In this document: positions 22,283-29,879 of the stretch, piece by piece
How the letters are laid out: each line of letters begins with the position of its first letter
How positions within the stretch are numbered: the first letter of the stretch is position 1
Position numbers and translations under genes: made by a program
DNA from: Micromonospora sp. CB01531
Lineage (GTDB): Bacteria; Actinomycetota; Actinomycetes; Mycobacteriales; Micromonosporaceae
Direction: 5' to 3'
NCBI RefSeq assembly: GCF_001905095.1
Contig: NZ_LWLS01000035.1
Span: 1 to 34,242, forward strand
Length of the DNA stretch: 34,242 nt
The notes under the pieces: model-generated
What the model saw: the letters and a program-made list of their open reading frames with translations, nothing else
Told to the model about the DNA's origin: nothing
The model's database searches: none

Positions 22283-23260
22283 TCACGGCAGCAGGTACGG
22301 CCGGACGTCTTCGGCGGCCGCGTCCCCGTACGACTCGGCGAGCCGCTTGACGAACAGGTCCCGGCGGACCTCGTACTCCTGGCCGCCGAAGTTCTCCAGC
22401 ACGAGGGTGGCGAGCAGGCAGCCCACCTGGGCGGCCCGCTCCAGGTTGACGCCCCAGTCGAGGGCGGCGAAGAAGCCGGCCCGGAAGCCGTCGCCGACGC
22501 CGGTCGGGTCGACCGCCTGCATCTCCCGGGCGATCGGCACGTGGATGGTGTCGATGTCCCGGCCGGCGATCTCCACGCCCTGCTTGCCCAGCGTGGTGAC
22601 CCGCACCCGCACCCGGTCCAGCAGCTGCGCGTCGTTCAGCCCGGCCTTGCTCTGCAGCAGCGACTTCTCGTACTCGTTGGTCATCAGGTAGTCGGCGCCG
22701 TCGACCAGGCCGAGCACGTCGCCGCCGTCCATCCGGGCGAGCTGCTGCGACGGGTCGGCCACGAAGGCGTACCCCCGCTCCCGGCACTCGGTCGAGTGGC
22801 GGATCATCGCGGCCGGGTCGTTGGCGCTGACCAGCACCAGGTCCAGGCCGCCGAGGCGGTCGGCCACCGGGGCCAGCTCGATGTTGCGAGCCTCGCTCAT
22901 CGCGCCGGCGTAGAACGAGGCGATCTGACACATGTCGGTGTCGGTGGTGCAGACGAACCGGGCGGTGTGCGCCACCTCGCTGATGTGCACCGAGTCGCAG
23001 TCCACGCCGTGCCGTTCGAGCCAGGAGCGGTAGTCGGCGAAGTCCGCGCCGACCGCGCTGAGCAGCACCGGACGAAGGCCGAGCTGGGCCATGCCGAAGG
23101 CGATGTTGGCGGCGGTGCCTCCGCGCCGGAGCACCAGCTCGTCGACGAGGAAGGACAGCGACACCTTGTCCAACTGGTCGGCGATGAGCTGGTCGGCGAA
23201 CCGGCCGGGGAAGCTCATCAGGTGGTCGGTCGCGATCGAGCCGGTCACGGCGATCTTCAT
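22283..23260 (-). CDS. adoK: PfkB-family adenosine kinase
   Basis: A 325-aa ribokinase-fold kinase. It opens MKIAVTGSIATDHLM and carries VSLSFLVDEL, RGGTAANIAF, HTARFVCTTD, the distinctive FADPSQQLAR-like segment, and the anion-hole/catalytic DPTGVGDGFRAG. These match what I remember of M. tuberculosis AdoK (Rv2202c) closely, so phosphorylation of adenosine (purine salvage) is predicted over a sugar substrate. The ATG at 23260 has GAGGG 5 nt upstream; a start 48 nt further out adds residues not typical of the family. Its position near ctaC is as in mycobacteria. A TAGGCT -10-like element is at 23300-23295. Confidence 0.88.
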   Translation of the reverse strand: MKIAVTGSIATDHLMSFPGRFADQLIADQLDKVSLSFLVDELVLRRGGTAANIAFGMAQLGLRPVLLSAVGADFADYRSWLERHGVDCDSVHISEVAHTARFVCTTDTDMCQIASFYAGAMSEARNIELAPVADRLGGLDLVLVSANDPAAMIRHSTECRERGYAFVADPSQQLARMDGGDVLGLVDGADYLMTNEYEKSLLQSKAGLNDAQLLDRVRVRVTTLGKQGVEIAGRDIDTIHVPIAREMQAVDPTGVGDGFRAGFFAALDWGVNLERAAQVGCLLATLVLENFGGQEYEVRRDLFVKRLAESYGDAAAEDVRPYLLP

Positions 23261-23399
23261 GTCAACCCTCGCGGTCGGGAGCACGGCGCGGGTCAGCCTA
23301 CCGGTCACTCAGCCCGGGCGGACCGGGGTCGGTCGACAACCGGCCATACTCCGCACGTATGAAGGTCACCGCGTGGACACCTGCCGGAGGCGGAGACAG

Positions 23400-23436
23400 C
23401 ACGGCGGGGCCACCCGGTGAGGGCGGTCCCGCCGTG
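23400..23436. terminator. Hairpin downstream of the ErpA-like gene
   Basis: CACGGCGGG (23400-23408) pairs with CCCGCCGTG (23428-23436), and pairing continues inward with one wobble and one mismatch. It ends 46 bp past the stop of the minus-strand ErpA-like gene and well upstream of adoK. The rest of 23261-23482 shows only the probable adoK promoter. Confidence 0.55.
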
Positions 23437-23482
23437 TCCGTATGTCAGCCGTCGCGGCCCATCCGGGCCGGCCGGCGTCGAC

Positions 23483-23851
23483 TCAGCTGAACGAGTCGCC
23501 GCAGGCGCAGGAGTTGCCGGCGTTGGGGTTGTCGATGGTGAAGCCCTGGGCGTCGATCCGGTCGGCGAAGTCGATGGTCGCGCCGGCCAGGTAGGGGGCG
23601 CTCATCCGGTCGACGACGACCTCGACACCGTCGAAGTCGGTGACGATGTCACCGTCGAGCGACCGCTCGTCGAAGAAGAGCTGGTATCGCAGGCCGGAGC
23701 AGCCGCCCGGCTGCACCGCGACCCGGAGCCGCAGGTCGTCGCGGCCTTCCTGCTCGATCAGGGCCTTGACCTTCTGCGCCGCGACGTCGGTGAGGACGAC
23801 GGTGCTGGGGGCCTTGGCCTCGGTCGACTCGGTCTGCGCTGGCGTGGTCAC
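23483..23851 (-). CDS. ErpA/IscA-like iron-sulfur carrier (HesB family)
   Basis: A 122-aa A-type Fe-S carrier. The three cluster cysteines are Cys51 (GGCSGLRY) and Cys115/Cys117 (SCACGDSF). The segment FTIDNPNAGNSC is typical of the family. It delivers Fe-S clusters to apo-enzymes; NadA and the Rieske protein in this window are possible clients (inference). The GTG at 23851 has GGGAG 8 nt upstream; a start 36 nt further up is less likely. M. tuberculosis has the orthologue Rv2204c close to adoK, supporting conserved synteny. It is monocistronic on the minus strand. Confidence 0.9.
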   Translation of the reverse strand: MTTPAQTESTEAKAPSTVVLTDVAAQKVKALIEQEGRDDLRLRVAVQPGGCSGLRYQLFFDERSLDGDIVTDFDGVEVVVDRMSAPYLAGATIDFADRIDAQGFTIDNPNAGNSCACGDSFS

Positions 23852-24015
23852 GTGGAAATCTCCCTGCGCGTGTGGGTCCGGACGCACTGGCCAACATCTC
23901 CCGTCGCCCAGTCATTCCCGGTGTGGTCCAGATCCGATCGTACGCCGCCCCGCCGCGCGCCACCCCCGGTGGCGTGATCCGCGGCGGGTGAGCCGCGCCG
24001 CAGGCCAGGCAGCGG

Positions 24016-25152
24016 TCAGCGGCTCCACTGCCGGGCCAGGCGGGCGCCGAGCGCGCGCAGCCCCTCGGCGGGCCGCTCCAGCGCCGCCGTCTCCCCGCCG
24101 CGCTCCTCGCCGCCGAAGTGCTCCACCAGGCTGTACGCCTCGGTCACGCCCGCCGCGGCGGCCTCCCGCCGCCCGGTGCTCACCCGGCCGGCCAGCACCA
24201 CGCAGGGCACCCCGCGGTCCCGGGCCGCCCCGGCCACCCCGGCGACCACCTTGCCGCGCAGCGACTGGTGGTCGAAGGAGCCCTCCCCCGTGATCACCAG
24301 GTCGGCGGCGTCCAGCGCCGCGTCCAGCCCGATGGCCCGGCTGACCAGCCCGATGCCGGACTCACACCGGCCGCCGAGGGCGAGCACCGCCGCGCCGAGC
24401 CCGCCGGCCGCCCCGGCGCCGGGCCGCGCGGCGAACCCGGGCGGACAGTCGGGCAGCTCGCGTTCCAGCACCTCGACCCAGCGCTCGAGCGCGCCGTCGA
24501 GCAGCAGGATGTCCTCCCGCGTGGCGCCCTTCTGCGGGCCGTAGACGTTGCTGGCGCCGTGCAGCCCGAGCAGCGGGTTGTCGACGTCGGTGGCGGCGAT
24601 CAGGGTGGCGCCGCGGACCCGGGGCGCGCCGTCCAGCGCGGCCACCGCGGCCAGCGCCGCCCCGCCGTACGGCAGGGCCCGGCCCGCCTCGTCCAGTGCG
24701 GTGACGCCGAGCGGGATGAGCATTCCGGCGCCCCCGTCGTTGGTGGCGGAGCCGCCCAGCCCGATCACCAGGGTCCGCGCCCCCGCCTCGACCGCCGCGG
24801 CCACCAGTAGCCCCAGCCCGTACGAGGTGGTGGCCTTCGGGTCCCGCTCGGCGGCCGACAGCAGGTGCAGCCCGCACGCCTGGGCGCTCTCCAGGTACGC
24901 GGTGCCGTCGTCGGTGAGCAGGATCTCACCGGCGGCGGGGCGGCCGAGCGGGTCGACGGTCGGGACCGGCAGCCGCCGCCCGCCGAGCGCCTCGGCGAGG
25001 ACGGCGACGAACCCCGGCCCGCCGTCGGCGAGCGGCCGGAGCAGCAGTTCGTCCCCGGGGGCCACGGTCCGCCAGCCCTCGGCCACCGCGGCGGCCACCT
25101 CCTGAGCCGGCAGCGTGCCGGCGAACTTGTCCGGACAGAGCAGCACGCGCAT
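24016..25152 (-). CDS. Glycerate kinase (GckA/GlxK family)
   Basis: A 378-aa type-2-fold glycerate kinase, which forms phosphoglycerate from glycerate and ATP. Family motifs are CPDKFAGTLPAQEVA at the N-terminus, PLADGGPGF, VIGLGGSATNDGGAGMLIPLG, VDNPLLG...ASNVYGPQKGAT, and LVITGEGSFDHQSLRGK. The ATG at 25152 (MRVLLCPDKF) is preferred to a GTG 24 nt upstream. There is no Shine-Dalgarno, and a CACACT hexamer ends seven bases before this ATG, so a leaderless start is possible. It is divergent from nadA with a 59-bp spacer. Confidence 0.9.
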   Translation of the reverse strand: MRVLLCPDKFAGTLPAQEVAAAVAEGWRTVAPGDELLLRPLADGGPGFVAVLAEALGGRRLPVPTVDPLGRPAAGEILLTDDGTAYLESAQACGLHLLSAAERDPKATTSYGLGLLVAAAVEAGARTLVIGLGGSATNDGGAGMLIPLGVTALDEAGRALPYGGAALAAVAALDGAPRVRGATLIAATDVDNPLLGLHGASNVYGPQKGATREDILLLDGALERWVEVLERELPDCPPGFAARPGAGAAGGLGAAVLALGGRCESGIGLVSRAIGLDAALDAADLVITGEGSFDHQSLRGKVVAGVAGAARDRGVPCVVLAGRVSTGRREAAAAGVTEAYSLVEHFGGEERGGETAALERPAEGLRALGARLARQWSR

Positions 25153-25211
25153 GCCGAGCAGTGTGGCAGGCCACACCGACGGTGGTCGTACGCCGGGCGC
25201 GCTGTGGGACC

Positions 25212-26396
25212 ATGGGGGACGTGACTTCGACCTGGGTTGAGCCCTCCAACACCGCCACCGCGCTGCTGCTCCTCGGCCGCGGCAGCGACCCCGCCACCGA
25301 ACGCGGCGTGGAGTGTCCGGGTGACCTCCCCGCGCCGAGCGACCCGGACCTAGTGGCCCGGGCGGCGGCGGCCAAGGCCGCGCTGGGCACGAAGGTCTTC
25401 GTGCTGGGCCACCACTACCAGCGCGACGAGGTGATCCAGTTCGCCGACGTGACCGGCGACTCGTTCAAGCTGGCCCGGGAGGCGGCGGCCCGCCCCGACG
25501 CGGAGTACATCGTCTTCTGCGGCGTGCACTTCATGGCGGAGAGCGCGGACATCCTCACCTCGGACAGCCAGCAGGTGATCCTGCCCGACCTCGCCGCCGG
25601 CTGCTCGATGGCCGACATGGCGGTGCTGTCGCAGGTCGAGACCGCCTGGGACGTGCTGACCGAGCTGGGCGTGGCGCAGGATACCGTCCCGGTGACCTAC
25701 ATGAACTCCTCGGCGGACATCAAGGGCTTCGTCGGCCGGCACGGCGGCGTGGTCTGCACCTCGTCGAACGCGAAGCGGGCGCTGGACTGGGCGTACCAGC
25801 AGGGGTCGAAGGTGCTCTTCCTGCCCGACCAGCACCTCGGCCGCAACACCGCGGTGCTGGAGATGGGCTACTCGCTGGACGACTGCGTCCTCTACGACCC
25901 GCACAAGCCGAACGGTGGGCTGACCCCGGAGCAGCTCCGCGACGCGAAGATGATCCTGTGGCGCGGGCACTGCTCGGTGCACGGCCGGTTCACGCTGGAC
26001 AGCGTCAACGACGTCCGGGAGCGGGTGCCGGGGGTCAACGTGCTGGTCCACCCGGAGTGCCGGCACGAGGTGGTGACCGCCGCCGACCACGTGGGCTCGA
26101 CCGAGTACATCATCAAGACCATCGAGGCGGCCCCGGCCGGCTCGGCGTGGGCGGTCGGCACCGAGCTGAATCTGGTCCGCCGGCTGGCGCTGGCCCACCC
26201 GGACAAGCAGATCATGTTCCTGGACCGGGCGGTCTGCTACTGCTCGACGATGAACCGGATCGATCTGCCGCACCTGGTGTGGGCCCTGGAGGAGCTGGTG
26301 GCCGGCCGGGTCGTCAACCAGATCACCGTCGACCCGGACACCGCGCGGCACGCCCGGGCGGCACTGGACCAGATGCTCGCACTCCCCGGCGCTTGA
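25212..26396 (+). CDS. nadA: Quinolinate synthase A
   Basis: A 394-aa [4Fe-4S] enzyme that condenses iminoaspartate with dihydroxyacetone phosphate to quinolinate in de novo NAD synthesis. Substrate motifs include VLGHHYQRDEVIQFADVTGD and YMNSSADIK, with PHKPNGG. Candidate cluster ligands are Cys103 (VFCGVHFM), Cys283 (HPEC) and Cys342 or Cys344 (CYCSTMNR). About 30 residues longer at the N-terminus than the shortest NadA, as in other actinobacteria. The start is ATG 25212, with GTG 25221 an alternative; neither has a classic Shine-Dalgarno. nadB and nadC are not beside it. Confidence 0.94.
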   Translation: MGDVTSTWVEPSNTATALLLLGRGSDPATERGVECPGDLPAPSDPDLVARAAAAKAALGTKVFVLGHHYQRDEVIQFADVTGDSFKLAREAAARPDAEYIVFCGVHFMAESADILTSDSQQVILPDLAAGCSMADMAVLSQVETAWDVLTELGVAQDTVPVTYMNSSADIKGFVGRHGGVVCTSSNAKRALDWAYQQGSKVLFLPDQHLGRNTAVLEMGYSLDDCVLYDPHKPNGGLTPEQLRDAKMILWRGHCSVHGRFTLDSVNDVRERVPGVNVLVHPECRHEVVTAADHVGSTEYIIKTIEAAPAGSAWAVGTELNLVRRLALAHPDKQIMFLDRAVCYCSTMNRIDLPHLVWALEELVAGRVVNQITVDPDTARHARAALDQMLALPGA

Positions 26397-26402
26397 TCAC
26401 CC

Positions 26403-26471
26403 TCGGTCACATCACTGGTACGGAAACGCACCGGACACCCCGGTTCGTGCCCTCGCTGGTGATGTGACCGA
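26403..26471. repeat. 13-bp perfect inverted repeat between nadA and murA
   Basis: TCGGTCACATCAC (26403-26415) and GTGATGTGACCGA (26459-26471), 43 bp apart. The left arm starts 6 bp after the nadA stop and the right arm ends where the murA -35 begins. It may be a long-loop nadA terminator or paired operator half-sites controlling murA. Confidence 0.55.
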
Positions 26472-26499
26472 TTCCATTCTCGTCACGGAGGGCTATGCT
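26472..26499 (+). promoter_or_regulatory. murA: Candidate murA promoter
   Basis: TTCCAT (26472-26477), a 16-bp spacer, and TATGCT (26494-26499). The -10 fits TAnnnT. The predicted 5' leader to the murA TTG is about 100 nt and contains the short upstream frame. Confidence 0.5.
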
Positions 26500-26562
26500 G
26501 CCGGGGCGACGAAAGACGCGGGTCGTTTTCCTGCGGCCCCATTGTGGGTAGCGATGCACATC

Positions 26563-26613
26563 GTGAGCCCGATCATCTTCACGGAAGTACCAACGCGCTG
26601 GAGGTTGCGTTGA
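26563..26613 (+). CDS. Possible 16-aa upstream ORF coupled to murA
   Basis: A GTG at 26563 (or an in-frame ATG at 26554) opens a frame reading MSPIIFTEVPTRWRLR. Its TGA overlaps the murA TTG start (TTGA). The geometry equals that of the 75-nt cassettes and the first residues (M-S-x-I-I-x-F-like) faintly recall them, but length and sequence differ. murA has its own GGAGG 5 nt before the TTG, so coupling may be partial. Could be chance. Confidence 0.35.
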   Translation: MSPIIFTEVPTRWRLR

Positions 26614-27965
26614 CCGACGACGTCCTGGTCGTACACGGAGGCACTCCGCTCGAAGGGCGGATCCGCGTGCGCGGCGCGAAGAACCTCGTATCCAAGGCGA
26701 TGGTCGCCGCCCTCCTGGGTGACACCCCCAGCCGGCTGTTCGACGTGCCGCGGATCCGGGACGTCGAGGTGGTCCGCGGGCTGCTCGGCCTACACGGGGT
26801 CAAGGTCAGTGACGGCGAGGAGGACGGCGAGCTCATCTTCGACCCGTCCAACGTCGAGAGCGCCAGCACCGACCAGATCAACGTGCACGCCGGCTCCAGC
26901 CGGATCCCGATCCTGTTCTGCGGCCCGCTGCTGCACCGGCTCGGCCACGCCTTCATCCCGGACCTGGGCGGCTGCCACATCGGGCCGCGCCCGATCGACT
27001 TCCACCTGCAGGCCCTGCGCGAGTTCGGCGCGACCGTCGACAAGCGGCCGGAAGGGCTGCACCTGTCCGCCCCGAACGGGCTGCACGGCACGAAGTTCGC
27101 CCTGCCGTACCCGAGCGTCGGCGCCACCGAGCAGGTGCTGCTCACCGCGGTGATGGCCGAGGGCGTCACCGAGCTGCGCAACGCCGCCGTCGAGCCGGAG
27201 ATCATCGACCTGATCTGCGTGCTGCAGAAGATGGGCGCGATCATCAAGGTGCACACCGACCGGGTGATCGAGATCCAGGGCGTACCGAAGCTGCACGGCT
27301 ACACCCACCGGCCGATCCCCGACCGGATCGAGGCGGCGAGCTGGGCGGCGGCCGCGCTGGCCACCCGCGGCCACGTCGAGGTGCTGGGCGCCCAGCAGGC
27401 CGACATGATGACCTTCCTGAACATCTTCCGCTCGGTCGGCGGCGAGTACGAGGTGACCGACCTCCGGCCGCCGCGGGCCGGCCGGCCGGGCCAGGAGGGC
27501 GGCATCCGGTTCTGGCACCCGGGTGGGGAGCTGAAGTCGGTCGCCCTCGAGACCGACGTGCACCCCGGCTTCATGACCGACTGGCAGCAGCCGCTCGTGG
27601 TCGCGCTGACCCAGGCCCGGGGGCTGTCGATCGTCCACGAGACGGTGTACGAGCAGCGGCTCGGCTACACCACGGCGCTCAACTCGATGGGCGCCAACAT
27701 CCAGGTCTACCGGGACTGCTTGGGCGGCACCCCGTGCCGCTTCGGCCGCCGCAACTTCAAGCACTCCGCAGTGATCGCCGGCCCGAGCAAGCTGCACGCG
27801 GCCGATCTGGTCATCCCGGACCTGCGGGCCGGGTTCAGTCACCTGATCGCGGCGCTGGCCGCCGAGGGCACCTCCCGGGTGTACGGCGTCGACCTGATCA
27901 ACCGGGGCTACGAGGACTTCGAAGCCAAGCTGGCGGACCTCGGCGCGCACGCAGAGCGTCCGTAA
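26610..27965 (+). CDS. murA: UDP-N-acetylglucosamine 1-carboxyvinyltransferase
   Basis: A 451-aa enolpyruvyl transferase for the first committed step of peptidoglycan synthesis. KNLVSKA near the N-terminus holds the substrate-site Lys-Asn. The catalytic loop LGGCHIGPRPID has Cys122 (the fosfomycin-reactive position), so the protein should be drug-sensitive at that residue. PDRIEAASWAAAALATRG and DLRAGFSHLIAALAAEG are the C-terminal domain motifs. The TTG start at 26610 has GGAGG 5 nt upstream and the family-typical opening TDDVLVVHGGTPL. The frame is open further upstream without matching the family. Followed by a very strong terminator. Confidence 0.94.
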   Translation: MTDDVLVVHGGTPLEGRIRVRGAKNLVSKAMVAALLGDTPSRLFDVPRIRDVEVVRGLLGLHGVKVSDGEEDGELIFDPSNVESASTDQINVHAGSSRIPILFCGPLLHRLGHAFIPDLGGCHIGPRPIDFHLQALREFGATVDKRPEGLHLSAPNGLHGTKFALPYPSVGATEQVLLTAVMAEGVTELRNAAVEPEIIDLICVLQKMGAIIKVHTDRVIEIQGVPKLHGYTHRPIPDRIEAASWAAAALATRGHVEVLGAQQADMMTFLNIFRSVGGEYEVTDLRPPRAGRPGQEGGIRFWHPGGELKSVALETDVHPGFMTDWQQPLVVALTQARGLSIVHETVYEQRLGYTTALNSMGANIQVYRDCLGGTPCRFGRRNFKHSAVIAGPSKLHAADLVIPDLRAGFSHLIAALAAEGTSRVYGVDLINRGYEDFEAKLADLGAHAERP

Positions 27966-27981
27966 CATCACACTGCGTTTT

Positions 27982-28018
27982 CCGCGCCCGGTGCACCCGC
28001 GATGTGCACCGGGCGCGG
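27982..28018 (+). terminator. murA: Strong murA terminator
   Basis: 15-bp perfect stem (27982-27996 with 28004-28018), 7-nt loop, followed by CTGTTTGG. It begins 17 bp past the murA stop. It also sits immediately upstream of the leaderless promoter of the next gene. Confidence 0.88.
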
Positions 28019-28027
28019 CTGTTTGGC

Positions 28028-28040
28028 TACCCTTCACGAC
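28028..28040 (+). promoter_or_regulatory. -10 element for the leaderless DUF3043 gene
   Basis: TACCCT (28028-28033) followed by seven bases and the GTG at 28041. The same hexamer and spacing occur before ctaG. No ribosome binding site is present. Confidence 0.5.
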
Positions 28041-28649
28041 GTGCCGTCGCTGTTTCGTCGTAAGCCCGCCGACCTCGTCGAGGAATCCGTCACCACGGTG
28101 ACGACCGACGAGGCGTCCACCGCTGCCCCGTCCCGGGGCCACACCCCGAGCAAGAAGGACCTGGGCGTGGTGACGCCGAAGCGGCCCACCGCCGGCCGCC
28201 GGCCGGGCGCGCCGAGCAAGCCGCTGACCAAGGAGGAGGCGCGGGAGCAGCGCCGGGCGGCCCGCGCCGAGGCGGCGGCCGAGTTCCGCCGCGAGGGCGG
28301 CCCGCGTGACCGGGGGCCCGAGCGGCTACTGGCCCGCAACGTGGTGGACTCCCGGCGCACCGTCGGCACCTGGTTCTTCGGCGGCGCGCTGATCGTGCTG
28401 CTCGGCTCCAACCAGGCCATGCCGCCGATCGTGCGGCTGATCTCCAACCTGCTGTGGGGCGCGCTGGCACTCGGCGTGGTGATCGACTCGATCCTGATCT
28501 CCCGCAAGATCAAGAAGCTGGTCCGCGAGCGCTACCCGAAGAGCACCGAGAAGCTGGGCTCGCTCTACTTCTACGCGATCATGCGGTCGATCACGTTCCG
28601 CAAGATGCGTGCCCCCGCGCCGCAGGTGAACGTCGGCGACAAGATCTGA
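28041..28649 (+). CDS. DUF3043 membrane protein
   Basis: A 202-aa actinobacterial protein. The N-terminal ~100 residues are hydrophilic and basic (PSKKDLGVVTPKRPTAGRRPG, then EEAREQRRAARAEA), probably cytoplasmic. Two membrane helices follow (about 108-123 and 131-150, TWFFGGALIVLLG and LLWGALALGVVIDSILI). A conserved basic segment KIKKLVRERYPKSTEKLGSL and YAIMRSITFRKMR closes the protein. The domain family is widespread in actinobacteria but has no known function. The GTG start at 28041 is set by the -10 spacing and the conserved PSLFRRK opening. A terminator lies 18 bp past the stop. Confidence 0.85.
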   Translation: MPSLFRRKPADLVEESVTTVTTDEASTAAPSRGHTPSKKDLGVVTPKRPTAGRRPGAPSKPLTKEEAREQRRAARAEAAAEFRREGGPRDRGPERLLARNVVDSRRTVGTWFFGGALIVLLGSNQAMPPIVRLISNLLWGALALGVVIDSILISRKIKKLVRERYPKSTEKLGSLYFYAIMRSITFRKMRAPAPQVNVGDKI

Positions 28650-28667
28650 GCTGTTCCGGCCCGGACA

Positions 28668-28699
28668 CGGCCCCTTCCCGCCCCCGCGGGGAGGGGCCG
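28668..28699. terminator. Bidirectional terminator between DUF3043 and azlD
   Basis: 12-bp stem with one wobble (28668-28679 with 28688-28699) and an 8-nt loop. It ends 3 bp from the azlD stop on the opposite strand, so it serves both transcripts. Confidence 0.8.
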
Positions 28700-28701
28700 C
28701 G

Positions 28702-29010
28702 TCATGCCACCCCGAGCAGGCGCAGCAGCGCGGTGGTGCTGGCCGCCGCGACCACGACCAGCACGAAGGGCGCCCGTCGCCAGGCGAGCAGCAGCCCGAC
28801 CAGCACCCCCGCGGGCCGGGCGTAGCCGGCGAAACGGCCGGCCTCAGTCAGTGCCGCGGTCGCGGCGAGGGCGGCCAGCAGGGCGGCGGCAGCCACCGGC
28901 AACAGGTGCCGGGCCCACTCGGGCAACTGCAGCCGGTCGCGCAGCAGCACCCCGGCGACCCGGAAGCCGTACGTGCCGACGGCCAGGGCGAGGATCACGG
29001 CGATCAGCAC
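28702..29010 (-). CDS. azlD: AzlD-family branched-chain amino acid exporter subunit
   Basis: A 102-aa protein with about four helices covering most of its length. It starts at GTG 29010 (VLIAVILALAVGTYGFRVAG) and overlaps azlC by 7 nt. AzlD pairs with AzlC to form a LIV-E type exporter for branched-chain or azaleucine-like substrates; substrate is by family only. The segment TYGFRVAGVLLRDRLQLPEW is typical of the family's first loop. The larger frame reaching upstream is an azlC shadow. Confidence 0.88.
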   Translation of the reverse strand: MLIAVILALAVGTYGFRVAGVLLRDRLQLPEWARHLLPVAAAALLAALAATAALTEAGRFAGYARPAGVLVGLLLAWRRAPFVLVVVAAASTTALLRLLGVA

Positions 29011-29813
29011 GACGCCTCCCCGGCCCGGACCACCGGCCCGGCGTGGTGGGCGGGGTCCGGTGCGGCCCCGTCCGGGCCGGGCGGGCCGTGCTGCTCCGGA
29101 CCGGCCACGGCCGTCCCGTCGGGCACCTGGTCGGCGCTGCTCGCGCCCCGGCCGCGGAGCGCGGGCACGATCAGGGCGGCGAGCGCGAGCAGCACCGGCA
29201 CCCCGGCCGGCAGCACCGGGGTGGCCAGCACCGCCAGCCCGGCGCCGGCCAGCGCGACCCGGCGGGTGTCCCGGTCGCGCAGGCTCGGCAGCAGCAGGGC
29301 GGCCAGCCCGGCCGGGAAGGCGGCGTCGAGCCCCAGGGCAGCCGGGTCGCCCACCGCGCCGCCGGCGAGCACGCCAAGCAGGGTGCCGGCGTTCCAGGCC
29401 AGGAAGAGCAGCGCCCCGGCGAGCCAGAACGCCCGACGGCGCCCGGGCCCGGCTGGTCGGGCCAGGGCGAAGGCGGTCGCCTCGTCGGTCATCAGGTGGC
29501 TGCCGAGCAGCCGCTGCCAGCGCCGTCGCCCGAGGGCGCCGCCGAGAGCCAGGCCGAACGGCAGGTGCCGGGCGTTGAGCAGGAGGCCGGCGAGGACGGC
29601 GGCGACCGGACTGCCGGCGGCGACCAGACCCACCGCCATGAACTGCGCGCCGCCGGCGTAGAGGAACACGGACATGGCGAGGGTCGCCCAGACCGGGAGG
29701 CCGGCGGCCACCGCCACGGCGCCGAACGAGGCGCCCACGGCGACCATGGCCGCCCCGATGGCGGCGACGTCGCGGAGCATCGCCCGGTCGGCCGTTCGAT
29801 ATGCCGTACGCAT
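29004..29813 (-). CDS. azlC: AzlC-family amino acid exporter subunit
   Basis: A 269-aa polytopic membrane protein. AzlC motifs are AVGASFGAVAVAAG, SVFLYAGGAQFMAVGLV, LNARHLPFGLALG, and SHLMTDEATAF. After the last helix the protein has about 45 extra hydrophilic residues rich in Gly/Pro/Asp/His (ASSADQVPDGTAVAGPEQHG and on), longer than usual. ATG 29813 is chosen; an in-frame ATG lies 6 nt upstream. A leaderless promoter fits: CAGGAT ends seven bases before this ATG with TTGACG 18 bp further. It overlaps azlD and is divergent from the XRE-cupin regulator. Confidence 0.88.
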   Translation of the reverse strand: MRTAYRTADRAMLRDVAAIGAAMVAVGASFGAVAVAAGLPVWATLAMSVFLYAGGAQFMAVGLVAAGSPVAAVLAGLLLNARHLPFGLALGGALGRRRWQRLLGSHLMTDEATAFALARPAGPGRRRAFWLAGALLFLAWNAGTLLGVLAGGAVGDPAALGLDAAFPAGLAALLLPSLRDRDTRRVALAGAGLAVLATPVLPAGVPVLLALAALIVPALRGRGASSADQVPDGTAVAGPEQHGPPGPDGAAPDPAHHAGPVVRAGEASC

Positions 29814-29820
29814 GTCCATT

Positions 29821-29857
29821 ATCCTGAACACGACAGCACGCGTTCGTCAAACCGAAC
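29821..29857 (-). promoter_or_regulatory. azlC promoter with overlapping palindromic operator
   Basis: Minus strand: -35 TTGACG (29850-29845), 18-bp spacer, -10 CAGGAT (29826-29821), start codon seven bases on. The palindrome GTTCG-N6-CGAAC (29842-29846 and 29853-29857) covers the -35. It is the only such palindrome seen between the divergent genes and is a good candidate binding site for the XRE-cupin protein, which would thereby repress the exporter. TATCCT (29820-29825) may be the plus-strand -10. Confidence 0.5.
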
Positions 29858-29879
29858 AAACCGACCTCTGGAGCGAACA

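Noticed and set aside
26790..28142. A 450-codon minus-strand frame
   Set aside because: Antisense to murA, and it runs through the murA terminator.
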